Shown here piece after piece: positions 1 through 12,399 of a stretch of DNA of 64,000 nucleotides; within the stretch, counting starts at the first letter, position 1; every line of letters starts with the position of its first letter. A program made the translations under genes and the position numbers. The notes beneath the pieces are model-generated. The model did no database searches. It worked only from the letters and a program-made list of their open reading frames with translations, and had not been told where the DNA came from. The stretch spans positions 62,001 through 126,000 of the forward strand of contig NZ_BMMD01000004.1 of NCBI RefSeq assembly GCF_014645655.1. The letters are read 5' to 3'. Origin of the DNA: Agromyces bauzanensis. GTDB lineage: Bacteria; Actinomycetota; Actinomycetes; Actinomycetales; Microbacteriaceae.

Positions 1-2
1 AT

Positions 3-41
3 CGCCTGGCGGTCGACTGGGTTCTGCGGTCGCGCGGGTGA
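3..41 (+). CDS. Possible 3' end of an upstream gene (unidentified)
   Basis: Frame 3 is open from the window edge to a TGA at 39-41 and reads RLAVDWVLRSRG. It ends just before a -10-like box, as expected for the tail of a preceding gene. Twelve residues are too few to identify it; in related genomes the gene before efp is often a shikimate-pathway gene, but that is only context. Confidence 0.25.
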   Translation, partial: RLAVDWVLRSRG

Positions 42-47
42 GTCGAC

Positions 48-53
48 TACACT
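48..53 (+). promoter_or_regulatory. Candidate -10 box for efp-nusB
   Basis: TACACT fits the actinobacterial TAnnnT -10 pattern. It would start transcription near position 60, giving a leader of roughly 57 nt before the efp ATG. No clear -35 hexamer is visible. Confidence 0.4.
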
Positions 54-116
54 CGATCAGTTGCACGCCATCGGCGCGTGCCCTGCGACTTCCTTCGACG
101 ATCGGAAACACCACCA

Positions 117-680
117 ATGGCAAGCACCGCTGACATCAAGAACGGCGTCGTACTCAACATCGACGGCCAGCTCTGGAGCGTCATCGAGTTCCAGCACGTC
201 AAGCCCGGCAAGGGTGGTGCATTCGTCCGAACGAAGCTGAAGAACGTCGTCACCGGCAAGGTGGTCGACCGCACCTACAACGCCGGCGCCAAGGTCGACA
301 TCGAGAACGTCGACCGCCGCGACTTCACCTACCTGTACAGCGACGGCGACGGCTTCGTGTTCATGGACTCGACCGACTACGACCAGGTCACGGTACCCGC
401 GCCCGTCGTCGGCGACGCGAAGAACTTCATGCTCGAGAACCAGGCCGTCACCATCGCGCTGAACAACGGCAACCCGCTCTACGTCGACCTGCCCGCGTCG
501 GTCGTGCTCGAGATCACGTACACCGAGCCGGGCCTGCAGGGCGACCGCTCGACGGGCGGCACGAAGCCCGCCACCGTCGAGACCGGCTACGAGATCCAGG
601 TGCCGCTCTTCCTCGAGACCGGCACGAAGGTCAAGGTCGACACCCGCACGGGCGACTACCTCGGCCGCGTGAACGACTAG
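117..680 (+). CDS. efp: Elongation factor P
   Basis: Translation elongation factor P relieves ribosomes stalled at polyproline stretches. The protein has 187 residues, the usual EF-P length. It starts with an SH3-like KOW domain carrying the exposed loop KPGKGGAF (about residues 30-37), whose tip lysine or neighbour contacts P-site tRNA. Two OB domains follow, ending in the family-typical [10 protein letters not shown]. The ATG at 117 gives the conserved N-terminus [10 protein letters not shown]; an upstream in-frame ATG at 78 adds 13 residues that match nothing in the family. The TAG stop overlaps the GTG of nusB by one base, so the two are translationally coupled, a common actinobacterial pair. 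Confidence 0.97.
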   Translation: MASTADIKNGVVLNIDGQLWSVIEFQHVKPGKGGAFVRTKLKNVVTGKVVDRTYNAGAKVDIENVDRRDFTYLYSDGDGFVFMDSTDYDQVTVPAPVVGDAKNFMLENQAVTIALNNGNPLYVDLPASVVLEITYTEPGLQGDRSTGGTKPATVETGYEIQVPLFLETGTKVKVDTRTGDYLGRVND

Positions 681-1093
681 TGAGCGCGCGCACGAAGGCG
701 CGCAAGCGCGCCCTCGACATGCTCTACTCGGCGGACATGCGCCGGGTGCCCGTCGAGCAGGTGCTCGCGGTCGAGGCCGAGCGCGCGGTCAGCGAGCCCG
801 AGCGCCAGGCGTCCTGGCTGTACGCGCGCGAGATCGTCGACGGCATCGTCGACCACAGTGAGGAGATCGACGAGCTCATCACCACGCATTCGCGCGGGTG
901 GACGCTCGAGCGCATGCCCGCCGTCGACCGTGCGCTCCTGCGCATCGGGGTGTGGGAGATCGTCTTCAACGACGAGGTGCCCGACCCCGTGGCGATCTCC
1001 GAGGCCGTCGAGGCGGCCACGGTGCTGTCGACGGATGACTCGGCAGGATTCGTGAACGGGCTGCTCGCCGCGATCTCGCACGCGAAGGGTTAG
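680..1093 (+). CDS. nusB: Transcription antitermination factor NusB
   Basis: NusB is a small all-helical protein that, with NusE (S10), binds boxA RNA and promotes antitermination of rRNA operons. The 137-residue product fits the family, opening with the conserved segment RTKARKRALDMLYSAD and ending in the helical ISEAVEAATVLSTDDSAGFVNGLL region. It starts with GTG inside the efp stop region (TAGTG). The next gene, pyrR, has its own promoter and leader, so the efp-nusB unit probably ends or is attenuated here. No terminator hairpin is evident after the TAG stop. Confidence 0.96.
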   Translation: MSARTKARKRALDMLYSADMRRVPVEQVLAVEAERAVSEPERQASWLYAREIVDGIVDHSEEIDELITTHSRGWTLERMPAVDRALLRIGVWEIVFNDEVPDPVAISEAVEAATVLSTDDSAGFVNGLLAAISHAKG

Positions 1094-1122
1094 GACCGGC
1101 GTCCGAGCTCCACGGCGCACGG

Positions 1123-1128
1123 TAGACT
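1123..1128 (+). promoter_or_regulatory. Candidate -10 box of the pyr operon
   Basis: TAGACT lies 57 nt upstream of the pyrR GTG. The predicted start of transcription near 1135 leaves a leader of about 50 nt that contains the whole PyrR-binding element. No good -35 is seen. Confidence 0.55.
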
Positions 1129-1141
1129 CGTCGGAGTTGAC

Positions 1142-1177
1142 AACCTTTAAGGCCGTCCCGTGAGGCGGAGAAGGGAG
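1142..1177 (+). promoter_or_regulatory. PyrR-binding RNA element (translational operator of the pyr operon)
   Basis: The leader contains the PyrR recognition hairpin. Upper stem CCGTC (1153-1157) pairs with GGCGG (1164-1168) around the hexaloop CCGTGA (1158-1163), which fits the family consensus CNGNGA. After a purine bulge (AG, 1169-1170), a lower stem can form between CCTTT (1144-1148) and AAGGG (1171-1175). The lower-stem strand AAGGGAG is also the Shine-Dalgarno of pyrR (GTG at 1185), so PyrR-UMP binding would hide the ribosome site. This matches the translational repression described for Mycobacterium rather than the Bacillus termination mechanism; no terminator follows. Confidence 0.85.
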
Positions 1178-1184
1178 TCGGTCC

Positions 1185-1727
1185 GTGGCACGTGCCGTGC
1201 TCAACCAGGCTGACATCACGCGGGCGCTGACCCGCATCTCGCACGAGATCCTCGAGTCCAATCGAGGCAGCTCGGATCTCGTGCTCCTCGGCATCCCGAC
1301 CCGGGGCGTCGCGCTCGCGCGCCGCATCGCCGAGACCCTCGCGCGCATCGAACCCGATGCCCCGCCCGCCCTCGCTGGCTCGCTCGACGTCACGATGTAC
1401 CGCGACGACCTCGGCCGCACGCGCACTCGCACGCCCGCGCCCACTGAGGTGCCGCCCGGCGGCATCGATGGGAAGACCGTGGTGCTCGTCGACGACGTGC
1501 TCTACTCGGGCCGCACCATCCGCGCCGCCTTCGACGCGCTCGCCGACCTCGGTCGGGCTCGCGCCGTGCGCCTCGCCGTGCTCGTCGACCGTGGCCATCG
1601 CGAGTTCCCGATCCGTGCCGACTTCGTCGGCAAGAACCTGCCGAGCTCCACCCGCGAGCGCATCAACGTGCGCCTCGCCGAGATCGACGGCGACGACTCC
1701 GTCACGATCGGAGGGGGCGAGGGCTGA
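1185..1727 (+). CDS. pyrR: Bifunctional pyr operon regulator / uracil phosphoribosyltransferase PyrR
   Basis: PyrR senses UMP/UTP and binds pyr mRNA; in many species it also has weak uracil phosphoribosyltransferase activity. The 180-residue product contains the PRPP loop [13 protein letters not shown] (about residues 99-111) and the N-terminal pattern [10 protein letters not shown]. The GTG start is preceded by the ribosome site embedded in the PyrR hairpin, so the gene probably autoregulates. Its TGA overlaps the pyrB ATG (TGATG). First gene of the pyrimidine operon. Confidence 0.96.
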   Translation: MARAVLNQADITRALTRISHEILESNRGSSDLVLLGIPTRGVALARRIAETLARIEPDAPPALAGSLDVTMYRDDLGRTRTRTPAPTEVPPGGIDGKTVVLVDDVLYSGRTIRAAFDALADLGRARAVRLAVLVDRGHREFPIRADFVGKNLPSSTRERINVRLAEIDGDDSVTIGGGEG

Positions 1728-2677
1728 TGCGCCACCTTCTCAGCACCCGTGAACTCGACCGCGAGGCGGCGATCGCACTCCTCGATGTCGCCGAGGACAT
1801 GGCGGCCGTGCAGGAGCGCGAGGTCAAGAAGCTCCCGACGCTCCGGGGCAAGACGGTCGTCAACCTGTTCTTCGAGGACTCGACCCGCACCCGCATCTCA
1901 TTCGAGGCCGCCGCCAAGCGCCTCTCGGCCGACGTCATCAACTTCAGCGCGAAAGGGTCGAGCGTCTCCAAGGGCGAGAGCCTGAAGGACACGGCGCAGA
2001 CGCTGCAGGCGATGGGCGCCGACGGTGTCGTGATCCGCCACCACGCTTCCGGCGCCCCGCACACGCTCGCGACGAGCGGCTGGATCGACGCCGGCGTGGT
2101 GAACGCGGGCGACGGCACGCATGAGCACCCGACGCAGGCGCTCCTCGACGCGTTCACGATCCGCAGCCGCCTGCACGGCGCAGCCTCCCGCGGTCGCGGA
2201 CTCGACGGTGTCCGCGTCCTGATCGTCGGCGACATCCTGCATTCCCGTGTTGCGCGCTCGAACGTGTGGCTCCTCACGACACTCGGTGCCGAGGTCGAGC
2301 TCGTCGCGCCGCCCACGCTCGTGCCGGTCGACATGACCGCGTGGCCGGCGCGCGTCGGGTACGACCTCGACGATGCGCTCGCAGCCCGGCCCGACGTGGT
2401 CATGATGCTCCGCATCCAGGCGGAGCGCATGCACGCCGCATTCTTCCCCAACAGCCGCGAGTACGCGCGGACATGGGGTCTCGACGACGCCCGGTTCGAT
2501 CGGTTGCCCCCGACTACGATGGTCATGCACCCCGGACCCATGAACCGCGGGTTGGAGATCGCCGCCCGCGCCGCCGACTCGCCGCAGTCCACGGTGCGCG
2601 AGCAGGTCGCGAACGGAGTATCAGTGAGAATGGCCGCCCTCTATCTGCTGCTGTCGGGCGAACGGGGTGAAGCCTGA
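1727..2677 (+). CDS. pyrB: Aspartate carbamoyltransferase, catalytic chain
   Basis: Condenses carbamoyl phosphate with aspartate to N-carbamoyl-aspartate, the committed step of UMP synthesis. The 316-residue protein carries the carbamoyl-phosphate motif STRTRISFE (about residues 50-58), the SxxKGES loop near residues 80-86 and the aspartate-loop/C-terminal motif HPGPMNRG. No pyrI regulatory chain is adjacent, as in other actinobacteria, so control is expected through PyrR rather than allosteric ATP/CTP. Overlaps both neighbours by one base (TGATG). Confidence 0.97.
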   Translation: MRHLLSTRELDREAAIALLDVAEDMAAVQEREVKKLPTLRGKTVVNLFFEDSTRTRISFEAAAKRLSADVINFSAKGSSVSKGESLKDTAQTLQAMGADGVVIRHHASGAPHTLATSGWIDAGVVNAGDGTHEHPTQALLDAFTIRSRLHGAASRGRGLDGVRVLIVGDILHSRVARSNVWLLTTLGAEVELVAPPTLVPVDMTAWPARVGYDLDDALAARPDVVMMLRIQAERMHAAFFPNSREYARTWGLDDARFDRLPPTTMVMHPGPMNRGLEIAARAADSPQSTVREQVANGVSVRMAALYLLLSGERGEA

Positions 2678-4020
2678 TGCCGGAGCGCATTCTCATCACC
2701 GGCGCCACGCTGCCCTCCGGCGAGCGCGCCGACCTCCTCCTCGCGGAAGGCACGATCGCAGAGATGGGTTCGGTCGCGGATGCCGCGGGCGCCACGGTCG
2801 TCGACGCCGACGGCCTCATCGCGCTCCCAGGCCTCGTCGACCTGCACACGCATCTCCGCGAGCCCGGCTACGAGCAGAGCGAGACCGTGCTCACCGGCAC
2901 GCAGGCCGCGGCGGCAGGCGGGTTCACGGCCGTGTTCGCCATGGCGAACACCTTCCCCGTCGCCGACACCGCGGGCGTCGTCGAACAGGAGATGTCGCTC
3001 GGACGTGCCGCGGGCTACGCGACCGTGCAACCGATCGGTGCCGTCACCGTCGGCCTGAAGGGCGAACAACTCGCCGAACTCGGCGCGATGGCCCGCTCGC
3101 GGGCGAACGTGAGGGTCTTCTCCGACGACGGCTTCTGCGTGTCCGACCCGCTGCTCATGCGCCGCGCCCTCGAATACGTGAAGGCGTTCGACGGCGTCAT
3201 CGCGCAGCATGCACAGGAGCCACGCCTCACCGAGGGTGCCCAGATGAACGAGGGGGCCCTTTCGGGCGAGCTCGGCCTCGCCGGCTGGCCCGCCGTCGCC
3301 GAGGAATCGATCATCGCCCGCGACGTACTCCTCACCGAGCACGTCGGCAGCCGCCTGCACGTCTGCCACGTGTCCACCGCCGGCTCGGTGGAGGTGATCC
3401 GCTGGGCGAAGGCCCGCGGCATCGATGTCACCGCCGAGGTGACGCCGCACCACCTCCTCCTCACTGAGGACCTCGCGACGAGCTACGACCCGCGCTTCAA
3501 GGTGAACCCGCCGCTGCGCCGCGCCGAGGACGTCGAGGCGCTGCGAACCGCGCTCGCCGACGGCACGATCGACATCGTCGCGACCGACCACGCGCCCCAC
3601 CCGGTCGAGGCCAAGGAGAGCGAGTGGCAGGCCGCCGCGAACGGCATGGTCGGCCTCGAGTCCGCTCTCTCGGTCGTGCACGCGGCGGTCGTCGAGACCG
3701 GGCTCATGGACTGGGCGGATGTCGCGCGCGTGATGTCGGACGCGCCGGCACGCATCGGTCGGCTGCACGGCCACGGCGAGGCGATCGCCGTCGGCGCCGC
3801 ACCCGGCCTGACCCTGTACGACCCCGCTGCGGCATCCGAGTTCGACCTCCGCCGGCTCGCGGGTCGCAGCGCCAATTCGCCATACCTCGGCCGCCGCCTG
3901 CCGGGGCGCGTCGTCGCGACCTTCCACGGCGGGTACGCGACCTTCCTCGACGGCGCCGTGCGCCCGCACGAGGAGGTCGCCCGCAACGCGGCCGCAGCCT
4001 GGGGGGTCGAGCGTGGATAA
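2677..4020 (+). CDS. pyrC: Dihydroorotase
   Basis: Zinc amidohydrolase that cyclises carbamoyl-aspartate to dihydroorotate. The 447-residue length and the motif HTHLREPG (starting near residue 55) place it in the long (class I/PyrC-like) dihydroorotases. Other metal or substrate motifs are DDGFCVSDP, HAQEP, HVCHVST and DHAPHP (about residue 305). The ATG overlaps the pyrB stop. It ends in TAA, one of very few TAA stops here, and the GTG of the next gene begins 8 bases before that stop ends. Confidence 0.97.
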   Translation: MPERILITGATLPSGERADLLLAEGTIAEMGSVADAAGATVVDADGLIALPGLVDLHTHLREPGYEQSETVLTGTQAAAAGGFTAVFAMANTFPVADTAGVVEQEMSLGRAAGYATVQPIGAVTVGLKGEQLAELGAMARSRANVRVFSDDGFCVSDPLLMRRALEYVKAFDGVIAQHAQEPRLTEGAQMNEGALSGELGLAGWPAVAEESIIARDVLLTEHVGSRLHVCHVSTAGSVEVIRWAKARGIDVTAEVTPHHLLLTEDLATSYDPRFKVNPPLRRAEDVEALRTALADGTIDIVATDHAPHPVEAKESEWQAAANGMVGLESALSVVHAAVVETGLMDWADVARVMSDAPARIGRLHGHGEAIAVGAAPGLTLYDPAAASEFDLRRLAGRSANSPYLGRRLPGRVVATFHGGYATFLDGAVRPHEEVARNAAAAWGVERG

Positions 4021-4564
4021 GTGGATCGGGGCCGTCGTCGCCGTCGTCATCGTCGGGGTCGCGGCGTGGCTCATGTGGCGGTCGTGGCAGCGCCGCACGG
4101 TGCGAGACGAGTCCATGTCGGCGTTTCTGCCGCCCGCGCAGCGCGGAGACCCCCTCGTCGAGACCGAGGTGCTCTACGTCGCCACGACGCCCGTCGGCCG
4201 GCCGCTCGAACGGCTCGCCGTGCAGGGGCTCGCGTTCCGCGGCGCCGCCCACCTCGAGGTGCTGCCCGAGGGCGTCGTGATCCGGATCGCGGGGGAGCCG
4301 GTGATCTTCGTGCCGGCCGACCGCATCGTCGCGGCCGGCCCGGCGACCTACGTGATCGACCGCGGCGTCGAGCCCGAGGGCCTCATCGCGATCACCTGGA
4401 TCGTGCAGGTGCACGATCCAGAACTGGTCGCCCCGCACGTCGACAGCTACTTCAGGGCCCGGTACCCGGGCGACTCGGCACGCATCATCGCGGCCGTCGG
4501 AGACATCGCCGCCGCGCCCATGGCGCCGCGGCCGGAACCGGAGAGCGAGGCCTCGGATGACTGA
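4013..4564 (+). CDS. PH-like domain membrane protein of the pyr operon (function unknown)
   Basis: A 183-residue protein with one N-terminal transmembrane segment (about residues 5-22, [16 protein letters not shown]) followed by a basic turn (RSWQRR) and a soluble, probably cytoplasmic, domain of the bacterial PH-like type. An acidic, proline-rich tail closes it. The same position between pyrC and carA is kept in many actinobacteria (the mycobacterial homologue is annotated only as an export or membrane protein), which suggests a link to pyrimidine metabolism that I cannot specify. GTG start within pyrC; its stop overlaps the carA ATG region by 8 bases. Confidence 0.85.
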   Translation: MDKWIGAVVAVVIVGVAAWLMWRSWQRRTVRDESMSAFLPPAQRGDPLVETEVLYVATTPVGRPLERLAVQGLAFRGAAHLEVLPEGVVIRIAGEPVIFVPADRIVAAGPATYVIDRGVEPEGLIAITWIVQVHDPELVAPHVDSYFRARYPGDSARIIAAVGDIAAAPMAPRPEPESEASDD

Positions 4565-5734
4565 GACCCTGACCCGCACCCACGACCCCGCGGTGCTCGT
4601 GCTCGAGGACGGTCGCCGCTACGAGGGGCGCGCGTACGGTGCTCGCGGGCGCACCCTCGGCGAGTTGGTGTTCGCGACGGGCATGACGGGCTACCAGGAG
4701 ACCCTCACCGATCCGTCGTACGCCGGCCAGATCGTCATGATGACCGCGCCGCACATCGGCAACACCGGCATGAACGACGAGGACATGGAGTCCTCCCGCA
4801 TCTGGGTGGCGGGCTTCGTGGTGCGCGACCCCTCCCGCGTAGTGTCGAACTTCCGCTCCCTGCGGAGCCTCGAGGACGACCTCGAGGAGGCCGGCATCGT
4901 CGGCATCTGCGGCGTCGACACGCGCGCGATTACGCGGCACATCCGCTCTGCGGGCGCGATGCGTGCCGGCGTCTTCTCCGGTGACGCGGCCTCGCTCACG
5001 CACGGCGAACAGCTCGAGCTCGTGCTCGGCGGCGCCGAGATGGAGGGGCTGAACCTCTCGGGCACCGTGTCCACGGCCGACTCCTACACGCTCCCTGCCG
5101 AGGGCGAGCGCATTGGATCGGTCGCCGTGCTCGACCTCGGGGTGAAGACCTCGACACTCCGGTACCTCGCCGAACGCGGCTTCGACGTGCACGTCGTGCC
5201 GCAGACGATCACGGCCGAGGAGGTGCTCGAGTCGGCCCCCGACGCCCTGTTCTTCTCGAACGGACCGGGCGACCCCGCGGCATCCGACCGGCATGTCGAC
5301 CTGCTGCGCACCACGCTCCGTGAGGGTCTGCCGTACTTCGGCATCTGCTTCGGCAACCAGCTGCTCGGCCGCGCGCTGGGCTTCGGCACCTACAAGCTGC
5401 CGTTCGGCCACCGCGGCATCAACCAGCCCGTGCTCGACCGCGCCACGGGCCGAGTCGAGATCACGGCGCACAACCACGGCTTCGCTGTGGATGCGCCCAT
5501 CGACCGCGTGAGCGAGTCGAGCGAGGGCTTCGGCCGAGTCGAGGTGAGCCACTACGACCTCAACGACGACGTCGTCGAGGGCCTCAACTGCCTCGACATC
5601 CCGGCGTTCTCGGTGCAGTACCACCCCGAGTCGGCCGCGGGCCCGCACGACGCCAACTACCTGTTCGACCGCTTCCGGGAGATGGTCATCGCGAACCGTT
5701 CGGAACACGCGACCACCGAGGGAGACGACGCCTG

Positions 5735-5735
<1 letters not shown>
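4557..5735 (+). CDS. carA: Carbamoyl-phosphate synthase small (glutaminase) chain
   Basis: Hydrolyses glutamine and passes ammonia to CarB. The 392-residue protein has the N-terminal CPSase small-chain domain ([31 protein letters not shown]) and a C-terminal class I glutamine amidotransferase domain. The nucleophile is Cys264 in FGICFGNQ, and the His/Glu pair is in [10 protein letters not shown]. Overlaps the preceding membrane gene by 8 bases and carB by one base. Product feeds both pyrimidine and arginine synthesis. Confidence 0.97.
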
Positions 5736-9018
<3,283 letters not shown>

Positions 9019-9022
<4 letters not shown>

Positions 9023-9897
9023 ACGGCGTGACGCCATTCGGCGAGCGGCTCGCGGCGGCGTTCGACGCCCACGGCCGCCTCTGCGTGGGACTCGACCCGC
9101 ACGCCTCGCTCCTCGACGTGTGGGGCCAGCCCGACTCCGCGGAGGGCGTCCGCGAGTTCGGCCTGCGGGTCATCGAGGCAGCGGCGGGCCGCGTCGGCAT
9201 CCTGAAGCCGCAGGTGGCGTTCTTCGAGCGGCACGGCGCGGCGGGCTACGCGGCACTCGAACGGCTCCTCCGCGAGGCGCGCGACGCCGGCCTACTCGTG
9301 ATCGCCGACGTCAAGCGCGGCGACATCGGATCGAGCGTGGCCGCCTACGGTGAGGCGTGGCTCACGCCCGGGTCCTCCCTCGAGGCCGACGCCATGACGA
9401 TCAGCGCCTACCAGGGGCTCGGCTCGATCGAGCAGGTGTCGCGGTCGGCCGACGCCGCGGGCAAGGGGCTCTTCGTGCTCGCCGCCACGTCGAACCCCGA
9501 GGCCGCCGCGATCCAGCGCGCCGTGCTGCAGCAGTCGAGCCGGGCCGGCTCGACGGTCGCGCAGGCCATCACGCACGGCGTGATCGGCTGGAACGAGCGG
9601 CGGGCGGATGCCGCGGGCGGCGACCTCGGCTCGATGGGCGTCGTGTTCGGCGCGACCGTCGACCTCCGGCTCGCCGGCATCGACACCGACGCCGAGCCGC
9701 CGCGGCCCGGGCTGCCGGTGCTCGCGCCCGGGTTCGGACACCAGGGCGCCGAACCCGGCGACCTCCGCCTCAGGTTCGGCTCCTACGCGTCAGGGGTCAT
9801 CGCGAGCGAGTCGCGATCACTGCTCGGCGCCGGGCCCGAGGGCATCGCCGACGCCATCGCGCGTCGCATCGACCAGTACGGAGCCGCAATTGGCTGA
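9019..9897 (+). CDS. pyrF: Orotidine 5'-phosphate decarboxylase (type 2)
   Basis: Decarboxylates OMP to UMP, the last step of the pathway. The 292-residue protein belongs to the longer type 2 family: N-terminal GLDPHASLL, catalytic [18 protein letters not shown] (about residues 94-111, with the Asp-Lys-Asp tetrad) and C-terminal [18 protein letters not shown] start overlapping the carB stop (GTGA). pyrD, the only missing step of the pathway, is not in the window. The next gene begins 8 bases before the pyrF stop ends, so nucleotide synthesis runs straight into guanylate kinase. Confidence 0.96.
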
Positions 9898-10813
9898 GAC
9901 CAGGACGAAGACGACCGCCGCACCACCCGAGGTGGACCGCGTCGCCGCATCCCGAGCCGCCGTGGCGGCACGACGCGCCCGCGCCGTGGTGAAGGCCGCC
10001 GTCGCCGACGGCTCGCGCAGCCCGCTCGACGTGCTGCGCGTGGCGTACGAGGCGCCGGAGGGCGTCGAGGGACGCCTGCGCGTCACGGAGTTCCTCACGT
10101 CGATCCCCGCGATCGGGGCGACGAAGACTGCCCGCATCCTGGGCGACCTCGAGATCTCGACGTCCAAGCGACTGGGCGGCCTCGGCCGCATCCAACGTCG
10201 CCGGCTGCGGGAGTTCGTCGCCGGCTGGGTGGCCGCGCACGGCGGCACGGGCGACCGGCTGGTCGTGCTCGCGGGCCCCACGGCGGTCGGCAAGGGCACG
10301 GTGGCTGCCTACATCCGCCGGCACCACCCCGACGTGCGACTGTCGGTGTCGGCGACCACTCGTCCGCCACGGCCGGGCGAGGTCGAGGGCGAGCACTACC
10401 TCTTCGTCAGCGACGCCGAGTTCGACCGCATGATCGAGGCGGGCGAGCTCCTCGAGTGGGCGACGGTGCACAACGCCTTCCGGTACGGCACGCCACGCCG
10501 TCCGGTCGAGGAGGCGATCGCCGCGGGCACGAGCGTGCTGCTCGAGATCGACATCCAAGGCGCACGGTCGGTGCGCCGCGCGATGCCCGAGGCGACGCTC
10601 GTGTTCCTGCTGCCGCCGAGCTGGGAGGAACTCGTGCGCCGCCTCGTCGGCCGCGGCACCGAGAGTCCCGCCGAGCAGCAGCGCCGGCTCGAGACGGCCA
10701 AGGTCGAGCTCGCGGCCGTCGAGGAGTTCGACCATCAGGTCGTGAACGTCGACGTCGGCAAGGCCGCGCAAGAGGTCGTAGACTTGATGAGGCCCCGAAA
10801 GGGTCGGCGCTGA
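9890..10813 (+). CDS. gmk: mIHF domain-guanylate kinase fusion
   Basis: One reading frame joins two proteins that are separate neighbours in mycobacteria. Residues 1-115 resemble the actinobacterial integration host factor mIHF: a basic amphipathic helix ([19 protein letters not shown], about 17-35) and a helix-hairpin-helix-like segment around [19 protein letters not shown] (72-90). Residues 122-307 are a complete guanylate kinase (GMP + ATP to GDP): P-loop GPTAVGKGT (129-137), [46 protein letters not shown] choose the TTG at 9890 because GGAG (9880-9883) sits six bases upstream and the mIHF N-terminus is then complete. It overlaps pyrF by 8 bases. The GTG at 9932 is a later alternative. Confidence 0.93.
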   Translation: MAETRTKTTAAPPEVDRVAASRAAVAARRARAVVKAAVADGSRSPLDVLRVAYEAPEGVEGRLRVTEFLTSIPAIGATKTARILGDLEISTSKRLGGLGRIQRRRLREFVAGWVAAHGGTGDRLVVLAGPTAVGKGTVAAYIRRHHPDVRLSVSATTRPPRPGEVEGEHYLFVSDAEFDRMIEAGELLEWATVHNAFRYGTPRRPVEEAIAAGTSVLLEIDIQGARSVRRAMPEATLVFLLPPSWEELVRRLVGRGTESPAEQQRRLETAKVELAAVEEFDHQVVNVDVGKAAQEVVDLMRPRKGRR

Positions 10814-10877
10814 GCTGCCCGGGCCCAGAGCTTGCGCGCACGAGGTGCGCTCGTCATTCGTTCTAAGGAGTCAGTCC

Positions 10878-11135
10878 ATGGCTGAGAAGCTGTCCGGCAT
10901 CATCGATCCGCCCATCGACGACCTGCTCTCCAAGGTCGACTCGAAGTACCAGCTCGTCATCTTCGCGTCCAAGCGCGCCCGCCAGATCAACGACTACTAC
11001 GCCGACCTCCACGAGGGCAGCCTGTTCGACAACGTCGGCCCGCTCGTGGACTCGTCGATCGACGACAAGCCCCTCTCGGTCGCACTGCACGAGATCAACG
11101 AGGACAAGCTCCGCCTCCGCCCCATCGGCGACTGA
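10878..11135 (+). CDS. rpoZ: RNA polymerase omega subunit
   Basis: Small RNA polymerase subunit that clamps the beta' C-terminus. The 85-residue protein has the family core [17 protein letters not shown] (about residues 22-38) and [11 protein letters not shown] near the C-terminus. The ATG at 10878 is fixed by AAGGAG at 10865-10870; an upstream in-frame ATG at 10845 has no ribosome site. The 64-nt gap after gmk holds a small hairpin (GCGCAC 10836-10841 with GTGCGC 10845-10850, loop GAG) that could slow transcription between the genes. The gmk-rpoZ-coaBC order is common in bacteria. Confidence 0.95.
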   Translation: MAEKLSGIIDPPIDDLLSKVDSKYQLVIFASKRARQINDYYADLHEGSLFDNVGPLVDSSIDDKPLSVALHEINEDKLRLRPIGD

Positions 11136-11145
11136 GCACGCACGG

Positions 11146-12399
11146 ATGTCGCCGCTCAACATCGTCGTCGGCATCACTGGCGGCATCGCGGCGTACAAGG
11201 CCGTCGGCGTCGTCCGCGCCCTCGTACTCGAGGGGCATGACGTCCATGTCGTGCCCACCGAGGGTGCGCTGCGGTTCGTCGGCCGCCCCACGCTCGAGGC
11301 GATCTCGCGCAACCCGCTGCACGTCGACCTCTACGAGGGCGTCGCCGAGGTGCGGCACGTGGCGCTCGGCCAGGCCGCCGACCTCATCGTGATCGCACCT
11401 GCGACGGCGAACACCATCGCGAAGCTCGCGACCGGGCTGGCCGACGACCTGCTCGGCAACACCGTGCTCGCGAGCGAGGCGCCCGTCGTCATCGCGCCCG
11501 CGATGCACACCGAGATGTGGCGGCATCCGGCCACGCAGGCCAACATCGCCACCCTTCTCGCACGCGGCGTCACGATCGTCGGCCCGGCCGTCGGCCAGCT
11601 CACGGGCGCCGACAGCGGCCCCGGTCGCATGGAGGAGCCCGAGGCCATCGTCGCGGCCGCGCTGCGACGCGTCGAGGCATCCGGCCGGCACGACCTTGCC
11701 GGCGTGCACGTGGTGGTGACCGCGGGCGGCACACGCGAGCCGCTCGATCCGGTGCGCTTCCTCGGCAACCGCTCGAGCGGCAGGCAGGGCGTCGCCATCG
11801 CCGACGCCGCGCGCGCCCGCGGCGCCGAGGTCACGCTCATCGCCGCGAACCTCGAGATCCCAGAGCCGGTCGGTTGCGAGATCCGCCGCGTCTCGACCGC
11901 GCTCGAACTGCAGCAGGCGGTGACGGATGCCGCGCAGGGCGCCGACGTCGTCGTGATGGCGGCGGCGGTGGCCGACTACCGGGCGGCCGGCGTCAGCGAG
12001 ACGAAGATCAAGAAGGACGCGAGCGACTCCGGACTCACGCTCGAACTCGTGCGCAACCCCGACGTCCTCGCGGGCCTCGGACACGCACCCCACGACGGCA
12101 TGCTGCTCGTGGGCTTTGCGGCCGAGACCGAGCCCGACGACGAGCGACTGCTCGACCTCGGGCGCGCAAAGCGCGAAGCCAAGGGCGCCGACCTCCTGGT
12201 GGTCAACCGCGTCGGCTGGACCGAGGGTTTCGCGACAGACGAGAACCGCGTGGTCGTCATCGGACGCAGTGGCGAGATCGTCACACGAGCACACGGAACG
12301 AAGCGGTCGGTGGCCGACGACATCCTCGACGTGGTTGTCTTGGAACTGGCGACCGCGGCCGCCACCGCCGACCCGACGAAGGAACACGAGCCCACATGA
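11146..12399 (+). CDS. coaBC: Bifunctional phosphopantothenoylcysteine decarboxylase / phosphopantothenate-cysteine ligase
   Basis: Catalyses two successive steps of coenzyme A synthesis. The 417-residue protein starts with the flavin-dependent CoaC domain ([18 protein letters not shown] near the start; PAMHTEMW around residue 118). From about residue 185 it continues with the CoaB domain ([21 protein letters not shown] followed by SSGRQG, then GFAAETEP). The ATG follows rpoZ by 10 bases. Its TGA overlaps the metK ATG (ATGA), so the two are coupled. Confidence 0.96.
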   Translation: MSPLNIVVGITGGIAAYKAVGVVRALVLEGHDVHVVPTEGALRFVGRPTLEAISRNPLHVDLYEGVAEVRHVALGQAADLIVIAPATANTIAKLATGLADDLLGNTVLASEAPVVIAPAMHTEMWRHPATQANIATLLARGVTIVGPAVGQLTGADSGPGRMEEPEAIVAAALRRVEASGRHDLAGVHVVVTAGGTREPLDPVRFLGNRSSGRQGVAIADAARARGAEVTLIAANLEIPEPVGCEIRRVSTALELQQAVTDAAQGADVVVMAAAVADYRAAGVSETKIKKDASDSGLTLELVRNPDVLAGLGHAPHDGMLLVGFAAETEPDDERLLDLGRAKREAKGADLLVVNRVGWTEGFATDENRVVVIGRSGEIVTRAHGTKRSVADDILDVVVLELATAAATADPTKEHEPT

